Source: Lunularia cruciata (Eukaryota > Streptophyta > Marchantiopsida > Lunulariales > Lunulariaceae). Taken from it: a stretch of 64,000 bases of DNA. This document shows, piece by piece, positions 1 through 11,040 of the stretch; position 1 is the stretch's first letter; each line of letters starts with the position of its first letter. A model generated the notes under the pieces. The model made no database searches. It worked only from the letters and a program-made list of their open reading frames with translations, and was not told the origin of the DNA. The position numbers and the translations under genes were made by a program. The stretch covers positions 33,372,608 to 33,436,607 of the forward strand of contig OX419762.1 of assembly GCA_948567375.1 (NCBI GenBank), written 5' to 3'.

Positions 1-103
1 TTCAAGCAAGATTTGTGGCGAGGAGGAGGTCCATGAAGGTGCACAGGAATGCTCGTAATTCCCATCTCCTCCAAAGGTGGTGCTACTTGACTCGGGCCCC
101 TAG

Positions 104-478
104 TTGGTCGTAAACACCCAAGGGGTGGAAAGTATACAAAGTGGCATGGAAAATGGAATCCTATCACCCGAGGATAAGTCTCTATTTGTTCCACCGATCG
201 AGGACTCGCCTTTCATTACACCACCTCCTTTAACTTCTACAAGGGATGGATTTGAGTATGCTTTCATTGACCAAGAATGGAATGTGACCCAAAGAGGAGG
301 AAAGGTAGAATATCAACAAGTAAGGTACCCAAGTTGTCACCTAGTATGTCATTATCTTATGATGTTGAAGGCATATATTATAGAATCCAAGGAGAGGTTA
401 CAACTAGCTGAACTAGAAGCCACCAACATGAGGAAAAGAGAGAAAAAAAATGATGAGAAGGGAAGCATAGCATGTTAG
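104..478 (+). CDS. Unrecognised ORF fragment, about 110-124 aa
   Basis: An open frame at the left edge. The first true ATG lies about 15 codons in; the longer version needs a TTG start. The product has a proline-rich acidic N-terminal part and a Lys/Glu-rich C-terminal part ending in a run of charged residues. I recognise no domain. The flanking 480-660 stretch continues the A-rich, Lys/Glu-coding look but with stops, so this may be the remnant of a longer, decayed mobile-element ORF. Low confidence that it is a gene at all. Confidence 0.2.
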   Translation: MVVNTQGVESIQSGMENGILSPEDKSLFVPPIEDSPFITPPPLTSTRDGFEYAFIDQEWNVTQRGGKVEYQQVRYPSCHLVCHYLMMLKAYIIESKERLQLAELEATNMRKREKKNDEKGSIAC

Positions 479-839
479 ATTAAAGACATAAAAGATGAAA
501 ATTGAAATTGAGAAAAAATTGAGCGTAGATAAAAGGAAAGCTAGGGCAAACAAACACAAATTTAAGGAGAAGAGTTTGGCATCAAAGCGCACTCATGAGA
601 TCAAAATGAGTCTCATATAGGTAGGGAAAACTCCCAAGGAGATAAGTAACTATTCCAAAGTGCTCACTTAAGTTCAACGTCCATCGTACCCTACTAATAG
701 TGATAGAAAATAGTATACCAACATGCAACCTTTACTATGATTATAATAAAGATGAGTTATAGAAACTTGATAAATGCTGCTAGTCGTTACCTCTTTACCA
801 CTCAGTTCCTCCCATGTTTTTTCTTTGCTGCACCTAGTC

Positions 840-1260
840 AGCCCAAGATGCCGCTTAGTGCCGCCCATAACTCTTTTTTGCCACCGCTAGTTGCCACTCA
901 ATGCCACACTTTGTTGAATTAAGGCCAGCTGGCACTCGTTGGCGCTTGTCGGCACTACTCAATGCTTGAAAGTGCTTGTAAATAGTGGTAGGTACTTGTA
1001 GGCGCTCACCGGCACTTGTAAATAGTGGTAGGTGCTTGTTTTAAATTAGTGGCACTCATCCTGGCTTGTCGGTGCTCGTCGGTGCTTGTCGACACACGTA
1101 GACCCTTATTAGCACTAAATGATGCCTATAATGGGTTAAGTGTGGTGACTCGTGATGTGGGTGGCGCACATAGGTGCCAGGTGATGTCCAAGGCACTTAT
1201 ATACTCAATTGATGCACAAGGCAAAATTGGGTATGTAGCACATGAAAATATGAGAGTTAG
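840..1260. repeat. Degenerate GGCACTTGT / GGTGCTTGT repeat block
   Basis: A run of imperfect units built on GGCACTTG, GGTGCTTG and GGCGCTCG, including two close copies of a block reading CTTGTAAATAGTGGTAGGT. The small ORFs crossing it are a by-product. The same flavour of repeat recurs, in one or the other orientation, near 9480-9830, 10640-10960 and 57240-57400. Confidence 0.55.
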
Positions 1261-1387
1261 ATAAAAATATGAGAGCTTCACAAGTGTAAACTAAAATATA
1301 TATGAGTATAAAAGATAAATGTATACATGGGGATAAATGAACAAAAGATGTATATAAATGAGGAGCCAATAAAACCTAAACCTATGA

Positions 1388-3766
1388 CTATGGTAGAGGA
1401 GGAGGTGAAGAAGAAGAGGGAGATGCACCATGGTGTCTAAGTGCTACTACTACGTCCTCAAGTCTACGACAATATACATGATGTTGAGTCCTAAATGGAC
1501 TTAATGACCACCATAGGAGCCACTTGCTCTCATCCAAGTGTTGGTGCCTGATACTGCTAGCAAGAAGAGAATATGGGTCAGTACTATAAGAACTCAGTCT
1601 ACTTGATGTCCACTCCTCTTCTACCCAACTAACAGCAGACATATTGTCATGGACAAATTTGTCCAAAGCACTCATCAAAGGGTCAAATTACCAAGTGTAT
1701 GATGCTCTCTTTACCTTATAAGGATGGAAGTGGGTAGGGTGGATAGCACCATGTGGATGGTTCCTATAATAAGAGAGTGCATAACTATCTATGATCAAAA
1801 GATCACAAAGAGGTAAACCTAATGAAGTAAGATGCTTATATGATCTAGCTCTAAGTCCTCTAAACTCAAAATCTTGCTAGATATCTGCAAAACACAAACA
1901 TGCCATGAGGCAAGACCAGGTGTGAACTCCCTCTGGGAGTTTGGACCACTACCACATGCTCCGTAGCAATTACTCCAATCCATTTGAAGTAAGATCCATC
2001 CACAAGATAACCTCAAAGCATAGCAAACAGAACTTGATGAAATGGCTAACACTAGGATGGGCTACCCACCCTACAAGCCTGGACTGTGTGTGAGGGCACC
2101 AACCATGCCTAGTCATCTTGCTCTCCCATGCACAAAAACCAATAGCACCACAAATGCCAAACAAGTAACATCCACAATAATAATCTTCTTTTGTAGGAAG
2201 CCTGGGCAAAGGATATGTAGAATATACTCTCTTGATAGATGAATCCTCTCTCTAAACTTAATCTGAGTGCCTTGAGTCTCCACACTATGAGGTAACACAT
2301 GGGTGGCATCAGTCTGGGTTTGCATCTCATGACGAGTATGGATCTAGCGAGCAATAGTATGTAGTCTTGGTCCAAGATAAGCAACACAAGCCCTCATCTA
2401 AGCTAGACTACTATCACTCTCCTCTACTTGAGCATGTGCACTCTTGCACCTCTCTATAGCATATGCTAACTCTCATGCCTGATTTTATAACTAGACCCTA
2501 TAACCCTCCGCCATGGCAGTAGCACCTAGTATGTCCAAGTCCAAATTAGCTAATCTCTGCTCTCTCTCAAAAGTAAGCAAGGTCAGATACCTCTCCTCCT
2601 TTGCAACAAATACATCCTCTTGTTCACAAGGAGTCTCTCTCGCTCTAGCACTAATCTCTCTCTCTCTCCTCTACACTCTCCAATCTACCCTCATGCTCAA
2701 GCACTAATCTCTCTCTCTCCTCTACACTCTCCAATCTACTCTCATGCTCAAGGAGATTTCTCTCTCTACACTCACCCACTCAAACACAATCATCTAAAAT
2801 ACTAATGATGTCAATAGAACAAGAAGGAGGTAAAGGTACTCTAAAATGCATGGAGTCATCAACCCCCTCCACAGATGGAGAAAGTGGTGAAGGGGAAGAA
2901 GAGGGAAAAGGAGCTATCTCAACAAAGGGTAAGGGTTGTGTCTCAACACAAATCTATTGAACACCTGTTTACAAGTGGTATATTTAGTTATCCATTAGAT
3001 AACAAATTCATATTAGAATTTCAAAAATACACCAAGTTCATTAATTAGAGCTTCTTAAATCAACTCATTTATTAAATCCAATAATGGTGTATATACAAAA
3101 GAACTGTGTATATTTTCCAACATAAAAATATTTAGATATATATATATATACCCAAACCTACTCAATCACTCACCATCCTCATCCTCTCCCTCATCCTCCT
3201 CCTCATCAATAGACTCATCCTCATCCGAGCTATCTGCATCCTCATGATCATCATTGTGCTCTCCCTTGTGTATAATCTCATCCTCTCCATCACTCAAGTA
3301 CATCACATCCTCCTCTAAAATGAAACCTCTCTCCACAAAGAGATGAGTGAGTATTTGCCCAAGGAAGGTGACCTTGAATCTACGCCCCTTAGGACAACTC
3401 AATTGGCTTTGCAAACTCCCCACCTCTACAATGATAGCTCTAAATGCTAACTCTGCCCAATCATAATCCTCCACACCAAATCTCCTCAACTTGGTCTTGG
3501 TGTTGAGCACCAAATGCCCATGTACAAACTTGGGCCACAGTAGGTGCAACAGGTGAACCTATCAACTAGAAGAAAGCTCTAAACGCAGAATACACACATT
3601 ATCTTGCAAGATATCTTTTTGCAACCTTGTCCCTTTGTGGAAACTAGTATGACAAAAATGTGTAAGGAACTGTCCTTTGTCTTGGTGTCCTCTCCCTTGG
3701 CATGGCACGTGCATCTCTAATTATATTTACAGTCAATTGAAATTGTCTCTCTCTTACCAAACCTTT
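1388..3766 (-). pseudogene. Decayed coiled-coil/acidic ORF of unknown function, split by element A
   Basis: Read on the minus strand, coding traces run from the element A insertion (3771) down to 1388, with frameshifts and stops. A globular segment at 3166-3549 (about 75 residues) is followed by an Asp/Glu tail, then a charged helical segment at 2400-2900 rich in Arg/Glu, then a Leu/Val-rich segment at 2110-2390, and finally a Ser/Pro-rich end. Upstream of the insertion the open frame resumes at 9338. The order globular, acidic, coiled coil resembles the family C protein, but I see no clear residue identity with it. It is probably the internal ORF of a non-autonomous retroelement. The function is unknown. 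Confidence 0.45.
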
Positions 3767-3925
3767 GCAAGTGTAACAATATGGAGTTTAGCAATGAAGT
3801 TAGTTGAGCTTACAAAGTAGCACATAAGACAAATTAACCTAGAATATTTTGGAAGTAACTAGGAAGCTTCTTGGGAAGCTTCCCGGCTAGCTTAGCTTGC
3901 ACCTCAAGCAAGTAGCTTCTAGAGG

Positions 3926-3943
3926 GAAGCTTCTAGAAGCTTC
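3926..3943 (+). promoter_or_regulatory. Four-pentamer heat-shock-element-like site in the LTR
   Basis: The sequence reads GAA-GC-TTC-TA-GAA-GC-TTC, an exact match to the alternating nGAAn/nTTCn rule for heat-shock factor binding. It lies about 200 bp upstream of the LTR TATA box. Further GAAGCTTC palindromes with gapped spacing are at about 3867-3890, 4003-4013 and 4110-4126. Function is inferred from the motif only. Confidence 0.55.
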
Positions 3944-4144
3944 CAACTAGCTTAGCTTGCACGCCAAGTAGGCGGCTTCTAGAAGGAAGCTCCTTGAGAA
4001 GCTTCCTAGTTAACTTGGCTTGCACTCTAAGAAAGCGGCTTGAGGAAGTTTCTTGAGAAGCTTCTTAGTTAACTTGGCTTGCACTCTAAGAAAGCGGCTT
4101 GAGAAAGCTTCTTGAGAAGCTTCTCAAGGGCCTTGTATGCTACC

Positions 4145-4152
4145 TATAAATA
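4145..4152 (+). promoter_or_regulatory. TATA box of the A 5' LTR
   Basis: TATAAATA, about 105 bp before the LTR end, so the U3 boundary lies shortly downstream. In the 3' LTR the matching position reads CATAAATA. Confidence 0.6.
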
Positions 4153-4256
4153 CCAAAGCTAAAGCTCATGCTAGGCATTTGGAGTTTTCTTTCATTCAAG
4201 CGTCCCAATGTGAGCTTCCATTCTCCTATATCTCTCCTTGGTCTTGGTCTTTTACC

Positions 4257-4270
4257 TTGGTATCAAAACA
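4257..4270 (+). other. Primer-binding site of element A (tRNA-iMet type)
   Basis: TTGGTATCAAAACA directly follows the LTR. TGGTATCA matches the 3' end complement of initiator tRNA-Met used by most plant chromoviruses. A2 has TTGGTATCAAAGCA in the same place. Confidence 0.8.
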
Positions 4271-4278
4271 AGAATGGG

Positions 4279-4494
4279 ATGGATGGAATTTATGGACCAC
4301 TAAATCCACCTCTGCCAAACCATTGGGATTTTCATGTCCAAATATTACCCATGCACCGCTTCACACAATTCATCACCTCATGCTTTGGGTAGGATTTTCT
4401 ACATATGATCACCATGCCTGAGGAACCCTTGATACTTCCGGTTGTCACTTATGGAAAAAGGTGGACATGTTGTATTTATGTGTTAATCAATTAG
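4279..4494 (+). pseudogene. Conserved short ORF upstream of gag (element A copy)
   Basis: 71 codons between the PBS and gag, interrupted by one TAG at 4390-4392 where A2 has CAG. Conserved marks are an FG-x-DFL segment, LPVV-x-YG-x-x-W and a YVLI-type end. The stop lies 34 nt upstream of the gag ATG at 4528. The same ORF is intact in A2 (54245-54460) and recognisable twice in the different chromovirus D (34423-34644, 34649-34852). Its function is unknown. The hydrophobic/aromatic pattern faintly recalls one half of a plant B3 DNA-binding fold, which is only a guess. Confidence 0.65.
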
Positions 4495-4527
4495 ATAAAT
4501 TGGGAGTAGTAGGATAGAGTAGTTGCT

Positions 4528-5465
4528 ATGGCGGCAATAACGGACGTTATCCTTGTGATGCAGCAACAAATTGAGCACCTTACTCGATTGTTGGATGAAC
4601 AAGACCAACAACAACGAGAACATATAGAGAGAGCGCCAGTCCAAGATAGAGAAGATTGTATTCGATTTCCAAAACCCAAGGTGTTTGAAGGCAAGAATCT
4701 TCCAAGCACAGTGGAGAATTTTGTATTTGATTGCAAATGTTACTTCAAAGCCACCAATCTTCAAGATGAACAGAAACAGATTCTCTTGGCTTCTAGCCAA
4801 TTGGATGGTGTGGCAAAACTTTGGTGGCAATTCCGGGTAGAGCAAGCTGAATGACAGATTGTTCCACCAATCTTGACATGGACAGAATTCAAGGATGCAA
4901 TACTTGGTCAATTTCAAACTATAAATGCCACCCAAGCCACAGGAGATAAATCGGTGGGGTTGAAGCAAATTGCTCCATAAGAGACTACATCATACAATTT
5001 CAGAACATCATCATGCAAATTCCAGATATACAAGAAGGAGAAGTTATGGATTGATTTGTACGGGGATTGAAGTCACAAACCAAATTGGAGGTGACCATGC
5101 AAGAACCACAAAACATAGAAGAAGCCATGCAATTGGCTGAGCGCTTTGATTCCTTGGTTGCGACAACTTGGTCTTAACTTTGACTTACACCAAGCTTACC
5201 AGTACAATATGCACGGGTGGAAGAACCAACACCAATAGAGATTGATGCTATCCAATAGAGGCCACTTGGTGTAGCAGATAAAGAAAGATTGCAATAAAAT
5301 GGAGGTTGTTTTTATCGTTGCCAAGTTGGACATGGCATTGCTGAATGTCCACTTAGGAATGGGCGACCTCGACAAGCTGCCCAGATGGAGTTTGTGGAAC
5401 CAAATGATCAAGGAAACAAAGAATCCCAATACAAGATTTTGAGCTGCCTATTAGGAGCTTGATTA
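4528..5465 (+). pseudogene. gag: gag of chromovirus A (with stops)
   Basis: Starts at an ATG followed by a glutamine/glutamate-rich coiled coil, then a retrotransposon gag segment with FEGKN and the FVFDCKCYF and LWWQFR marks. The first in-frame stop is at 4852. The frame resumes with the MQIPDI-type segment and ends in a CCHC-like knuckle near 5310-5350. That knuckle reads C-x3-C-x3-H-x4-C, whereas A2 keeps the normal CFYC spacing, so the second cysteine codon has shifted by one position. Gag would form the cytoplasmic virus-like particle and bind RNA. This copy is dead. Confidence 0.8.
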
Positions 5466-5479
5466 GTTCCAATGGGATT

Positions 5480-8400
5480 GAAGGCTTGACCTATGCAAGT
5501 TTACTTCACTTGCAAGGTATGATATCTAATTAGGGTTGTAGGATTTTAGTTGATTCTGGAAGTTTAGAGAATTGCATATCTATGCAAGTAGCAAAGGAAT
5601 TGGGTATTCCTATCAAGCAAGTGATTGGAAGTAGTTTGATATATGGCGGATTGTAGAAAGGGTTTTGCATTCTACACCTCGTATCCTATTACCTTCAAGA
5701 TTGGGAAGGAGTATTTGGAGTGTATGAGGTTTGTAGTGGCACCTCTACACTATGATATCATTCTGGGTCTACCTTAGCTTGAACGTCATAAGGTTCAATT
5801 TGCTTGGACTCAACGCCAAATTCAAGTACAACACCAAGGTAGGAATTTCCAATTAGGTTGTCTGGCACCTTTGAGTAAGACATCTAAGAATAGTTACCCC
5901 CAAGATGGGAAGTTTGTCGAGAAGGTAGCCATAGAGCAAACCTTGAAGGGAGTGGAGTCCCAAGATGGGAAGTTTGTCAAGAAGGCAACCATGGAACAAG
6001 CTTGGAAGAGAGATGAGTCCCTAGAAGGGAAGTTGGTTAGTAAAGCAGCCATAGAGCAAGCTTTGGAGGAAGATAAGTCTATATTCACGGTGTAGATCAA
6101 GCCGATTGCACAAGAACAATTGGAGGAGGGCCAAGAGCCTCATCAAGCAATGGTTGATCAAATAGTTCAGGAGTTTGTAGATGTGTTTCCGGATGGATCT
6201 GCCAAAGGGATTACCCTTCGATTGAGGTATGCCTTTCAAGATCAAGTTATTGCCAAGGAGTACTCCAGCGAGTAGACCGAGCTATCAACTCTCACCAAAG
6301 GAGTTGGGGGAGTTGCGAACAACACTTACAAAGTTGTTGGAGAAGGACTTCATACAATATAGTACCTCTCCTTGGGGAGCACTGGTACTATTTGTTCCAA
6401 AGAAGGATGGAGGACTTTGTTTTTGTATTGATTACCATGGGCTCAATAAGCAAACCATGAAGAATGCATATCCCTTGCCTCAGATCGATGACTTGCTTGA
6501 TCAACTAAGTGGAGCACGCTAATTTTCCAAGTTGGATCTTTGCAACGGCTATTGGCAAATTCCTATTGATAGAGAAGATGTGCAAAAGACTACCTTTTGT
6601 ACAAAGTATGGGTATTTTGAGTGGAGAGTTCTACCTTTTGGACTCACTAATGCTCCAGTCTTCATGGATCAAATGCATCGGGTGTTGGATGGACTATTGG
6701 ATCGGTCCATGGTGATGTTCTTGGATGATATCTTAATTTATAGTAAGACAAAGGCAAAACATATTAATCATGTGTGAGAAGTCCTAAGATGACTACGACA
6801 ATGGAAATTTTACTGCAAGAAGTTGAAGTATGCCTTTTGGTAGAAGGAGGTTACCTTCATGGGTCATAAGATCTCATTAGAGGGGATCAAGATGGGAGAA
6901 GAGAAAATCAAAGCCATTACTGATTGGCCTACCTCAAAGGATGCTACAGAAGTACGGGCATTCAATGGATTGGCCAATTTTTACCAACAATTCATCCATT
7001 ATTATGCTCATGTGGCTGCACCATTGATTGACCTCTTGGGAAAGAACTTGAGCTTCCAATGGACCACCAAGCATGAAGAAGCATTCCAAAAGTTAAAGCA
7101 TGTGGTGTCTTCAAGACCCATTCTTCAACCATATGATCCTCAACTACCCTATGTGGTTGAGTTTGATGCTTCTAACTTTGCAATTGGAGCCGTGCTGCAA
7201 CAAGAATTCCCAGATGGACTCCATCCCATTGGCCTTGTGTCTTGCCAACTCAATACGGCTGAACTAAACTACTCTGCTTGAGATCAAGAACAACTTGCAA
7301 TGGTATACGCCACCAAGGTATGGAGGCATTACCTCTTGGGGAAACAAGTGATCATGCAAACTGATCACAAACCATTGTTGTAGACTTTACACTTACAACA
7401 CATGAAGAGTAGACATCATTGATGGGAGGAGTAACTCCAATTGTATGACATCAAACTTGAGTACAAACTAGGTTGGTTCCATGTCATCCTTGATGCTTTA
7501 TCATGACGACCTGATTTCTCTTCCTCTCATCACAACGGCAATTTCAATAGTGTTAGTTGACTCCAAGGTCCAAAACAAGTTTCAGTCAGCTCTACACCAA
7601 GATCCCTTCTTCCAAATTGTACATGGTTGCCTTACAGCATGCGATAAGGAGTACAACACCTTCTCCATCAAGGAGGGCCTTTTATTCCATGAGGACCGCA
7701 TCTATGTTCCAGCTAAAGGTGATCTTTGACTTGTGCACCTTCAAGAAGCCCATGATTTACCCATTGCTGGTCACATGGGTGTGGACAAGACCTTGGGTAC
7801 TCTCTAACGTCAATGGTGGTGGCCCAACATGACACGAGATGTTCAAGAATTTGTCCGATCATGTGAGAGCTGCCAACGTAACAAGGCCAACAACCAGAAG
7901 CCGAGTGGACTTCTTCAACCACTTGTTGTTCCATCTGCTCACTAGGAGCATATGAGCTTGGATCTCATCACCAACCTGTGATACCGTGGATGCCCCAACC
8001 TTACCGCAAATCTACTTTGACAATGTCTTCAAGCATCATGGGATGCCATGTGTACTCATCTTTGACCGTGATCCTTGATTTACCAAGAAGTTTAGCAAGC
8101 ACTCTTCCAAATACTTGGCACCAAGCTTGCTTTTTCCACCGCCTATCATCCTCAAACTGATGGACAAGCTGAACATGAAAATTGTACATTGGGGGACATG
8201 TTGCATGCCTTTGTGAATGTCTACCATACCAATTGGGATGAATGTCTTGCAATTGCAGAATTTGCCTACAACAATTCCAAATAGGCAAGCACCGGATTTT
8301 CTCCTTTCTTTCTCAATTTTGGCCAAGATCCGCTTGTTCCACATTCTCTTCTTGCTCTCCCTCCATCTTAGGTTCCTCATACTTCCACATTCTTGACCAC

Positions 8401-8946
8401 TATATCCCGATCTCTCCAACAAGCCAAGTCTCACCTCCTTGTTGCTCAAAATTGCCAAAACAATATGCGGACCACCATCGTTGTGATCTCACCTTTGAAG
8501 TCGGGGATAAAGTCATGCTATCCTCTAGTAACCTCCCTCTCCCACTTGATACCCAAGTTTGTAAACTTGCATCTAATTGGATAGGACCTTTTGATATCAC
8601 CCAAATTGTCTCTCCTGTTGCTTATCAACTTGCCTTGCCTTGTCACATGCGTATCTATCTTGTCTTTCATGTTTCCAAATTGAAACCCTTTGTTCCTAAC
8701 CCCTCTTCCTTTTTCTCTTGAGTCCAACCTCCCCCTCTTCTTGCCTCTATCAATGATCATGAGGAGTACAAAGTTGATCATATCCTTGCACGCCACCATA
8801 TTCAACAAGGCCATCGCCAGCATATGGAGTACAAGGTCCTTTGGCAAGGGTATCCCCTTCATGATACCACATGGGAACCTCTTTCTCACCTCTAGAATGC
8901 ATAGACAGCCATCTAGGAATTTGAAGCTTCACTGGCAATGAGGAGG
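5480..8946 (+). pseudogene. pol: pol of chromovirus A: protease, RT, RNase H, integrase, chromodomain
   Basis: The protease site VDSGS lies near 5548-5565. RT runs from about 6229, with CIDYHGLN, the catalytic FLDD at 6718-6729 and a G-x-K-x-S segment after it. RNase H follows with the VEFDASN and TDHKPLL motifs at about 7160-7385. Integrase shows the H-H-C-C zinc region (7755-7890) and YHPQTDGQAE near 8145-8175, but the stretch holding its first two catalytic aspartates is deleted or scrambled around 7970-8060. A chromodomain (EYKVDHIL ... YKVLWQGYPLHDTTWEP) lies at about 8763-8880. More than a dozen stops and frameshifts make it non-functional. Confidence 0.88.
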
Positions 8947-8970
8947 TTACCAATTAGCAGCGGTGGAATA

Positions 8971-9337
8971 TGTAACAATATGGAGTTTAGTGATGAAGTT
9001 AGTCGGGCTTACGAAGTAGCACATAAGAAAAATTAACCTAGAATATTCCAAAAGTATCTAGGAAACTTCTTGGGAAGCTTCTTGGCTAGCTTAGCTTGCA
9101 CCTCAAGTAAGTAGCTTCTAGAAGGAAGCTTCTAGAAGCTTCCAACTAGCTTAGCTTGCACGCCAAGTAGGCAGCTTCTAGAAGGAAGCTTCTTGAGAAG
9201 CTTCTCAAGGACCTTGTATGCTACCCATAAATACCAAAGCCAAAGCTCATCCTAGGTATTCAGAGTTTTCCTTCATTCAAGCATCCCAATGTGAGCTTCC
9301 ATTCTCCTATTTCTCTCCTCGGTCTTGGTCTTTTACA
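8971..9337 (+). repeat. 3' LTR of chromovirus A
   Basis: Same ends as the 5' LTR (TGTAACAATATGG ... TTTTACA), 367 bp, followed by the TSD GCAAG. It retains the perfect GAA-nn-TTC-nn-GAA-nn-TTC site at 9125-9142 and lacks two of the 59-bp units. A purine-rich stretch just upstream (near 8940-8970) would be the polypurine tract. Confidence 0.9.
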
Positions 9338-9342
9338 GCAAG

Positions 9343-11040
9343 AGATCTTGTCCCACGAACTCACAAACTCTATACATGGAAGGACCTGCAAAACCTACCA
9401 AAAAAATTAGCTCAAACCTCAATCATAGAGACTCAAGACAAAGATTGCCGCTCATTGCCACCCAAAGCTGCCCTCGGACAAGAAGAAAGCAGCGGACGGT
9501 GCTAGGTGCCGCTTGTTGCTGCCATTGGGTGCCACTTAGGGATGCCCAAAGGCATGTAGGGACAAGTGCACCTTGCGGGGTGCTGAGAGGACACCTGATG
9601 CCGTGCGTTGACACGTGTTGCTGCCTAATGACATTGCTTGAAGGTGCAAAAACACTTGAAGCCGCTAAGGGGTAGTAGGTTTTAGGAAGGACAGCCAGAT
9701 GCCGCTGGATGATGCTTGGAGACATTGGAAGGCACTTGTGCAAAGGGTTTTGGGTTTAGGGTTGGCACTCAATGACTTTAGGGGATGCTGGATGACGTTG
9801 GGAGGCACTACGGGACAAGGCTGGGAAGCGTTGACAATTTGGAGGCCTAATGTGCATTAATTACCATCTTGAGGTACTAGAATGTTTGAAAGTAGAGAGA
9901 AATGAGGAGAAAACAATTAAGAAGGTTTGAATAATACCTTTGGACGTGGGTAGTGAAGTCCAAGTGTAATTTTGAGGCCAATTACATCTAGAATGACCTC
10001 CCAAATTCCAGAGATAGCAGTTCAAATCTGATGTTTGTCCAGCCAACACCACTTGATGAAATTTGCTGGGTGTTGAATGGTATGAAAAGCTATAAGCCAA
10101 TCTCCTTCTTGAGTATTTCTCATGTTAGGCCCATCAACTATCTTTTCATATCCCTAGATTTCTGCCATGGTTCAAATGCAGTTTGCTCTTCCTGGAAAAT
10201 CTCTCTTCTCTATCTCTTGAATGCTCTCCTTCTCTCTGGCTCTTTCTCTCAAATCTCAAATGCTCTCTTCCTCTCAAATGCTCTCCTTCAATTCAAATTC
10301 TGAATTTTTCTCTTCCTCTAAAAGTTCCAACTCTCACAGACCCCACAATGAGTTTGCCTCCTTCAACGATGAGTTTGCTCCCTTTGAGTTTGCCTCTTTC
10401 AAGTTTGCCTCCTTTGAACACACCACATCTGCAACAAAATGGCTCCCAAACACCTTACACCCATACACTCACAAAATGATTCTTTCAAACACCCACGTAG
10501 TGAAATGACTTTTGTTCAAATCTAGAAAGATGAAGGCCTATATAGCCCTACGCCAAAAAGAAAGTTTGAATACCCAAACATCCAAAAGGTGCACATTTAG
10601 TGGCAACATCAATATTTGAGAAGAAAGAACTCAAATCTTGAGCGACAACATGTGGCACTCCATGTTGCCAATAGGCGCTTCCAAGTGTTACATAAATTGT
10701 GTAATGCCTACCTGTGCCATCGCGTGGCGCCTACCAGCACCACTTGGCACCAACGGGTGCAATAATTTTTTAAGTAGGGAGGCAGTCCCTAGTGTCTTCC
10801 AATGTCTACAAGCACCTTCACGTGGCACCTTACGGGCAACGCCAACAAGCACAAGAAAATTTTTTTTGGCAAGTTGGAGGGCGGCTCGCAGCATGTACAA
10901 GCGCCATTGCATGGCATCTACAAGCATCATCGAGCCACTTAAACTTTTTTCCAACAACATATAACGACTTTGAAGTGTAAACTTGCCCAACACCACACTT
11001 GCCCAACACAACACCGTGTAAGTGTTAGCTCGGGCCCTAC
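9343..11040. other. Non-coding stretch with degenerate GGCACC repeats and a CT-rich tract
   Basis: The first 130 bp continue the minus-strand ORF interrupted by element A. After that come imperfect GGTGCC/GGCACTT repeats (about 9480-9830 and 10640-10960), a CT-rich low-complexity tract (10195-10420, TCTCTC and CTCTTCCT runs) and a CTATATAG box near 10535. I see no supported gene. Short ORFs here are by-products of skewed composition. The region could be the promoter-side LTR of the element that encodes 1388-3766, starting on the minus strand near 11040 (TGTAGGGCCC), but I could not find a matching second LTR inside the window. Confidence 0.4.

Larger units (their letters stand above)
3772..4256 (+). 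repeat. 5' LTR of chromovirus A
   Basis: Begins TGTAACAATATGG and ends TTTTACC, where the 3' LTR and A2 show TTTTACA, so the last base is mutated. It holds a stack of AAGCTTC-containing palindromic units with TAGCTTAGCTTGCAC or TTAACTTGGCTTGCAC spacers. Two units of about 59 bp (roughly 3998-4117) are absent from the 3' LTR. TATAAATA is at 4145-4152. Confidence 0.9.
3772..9337 (+). mobile_element. Chromovirus A: Ty3/gypsy LTR retrotransposon with chromodomain
   Basis: A complete but inactivated element. TSD GCAAG is perfect (3767-3771 and 9338-9342). The LTRs begin TGTAACAATATGG and end near TTTTACA. The PBS follows the 5' LTR, then a short upstream ORF (4279-4494), gag (from 4528), protease, RT, RNase H, integrase and a C-terminal chromodomain. 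Many in-frame stops are present. The 5' LTR is 485 bp and the 3' LTR 367 bp, a difference explained by two extra units of about 59 bp. It sits inside the decayed minus-strand ORF on either side. A2 at 46590-54900 is a second member of the family. Confidence 0.93.

Noticed and set aside
4483-4968. 161-codon minus-strand ORF opposite gag of element A
   Set aside because: A shadow of the gag coding strand. The plus strand carries the recognisable gag and short-ORF residues.
10183-10508. Leucine/serine-rich ORFs of 90-98 codons
   Set aside because: They lie in a CT-rich low-complexity tract where two frames are open at once.
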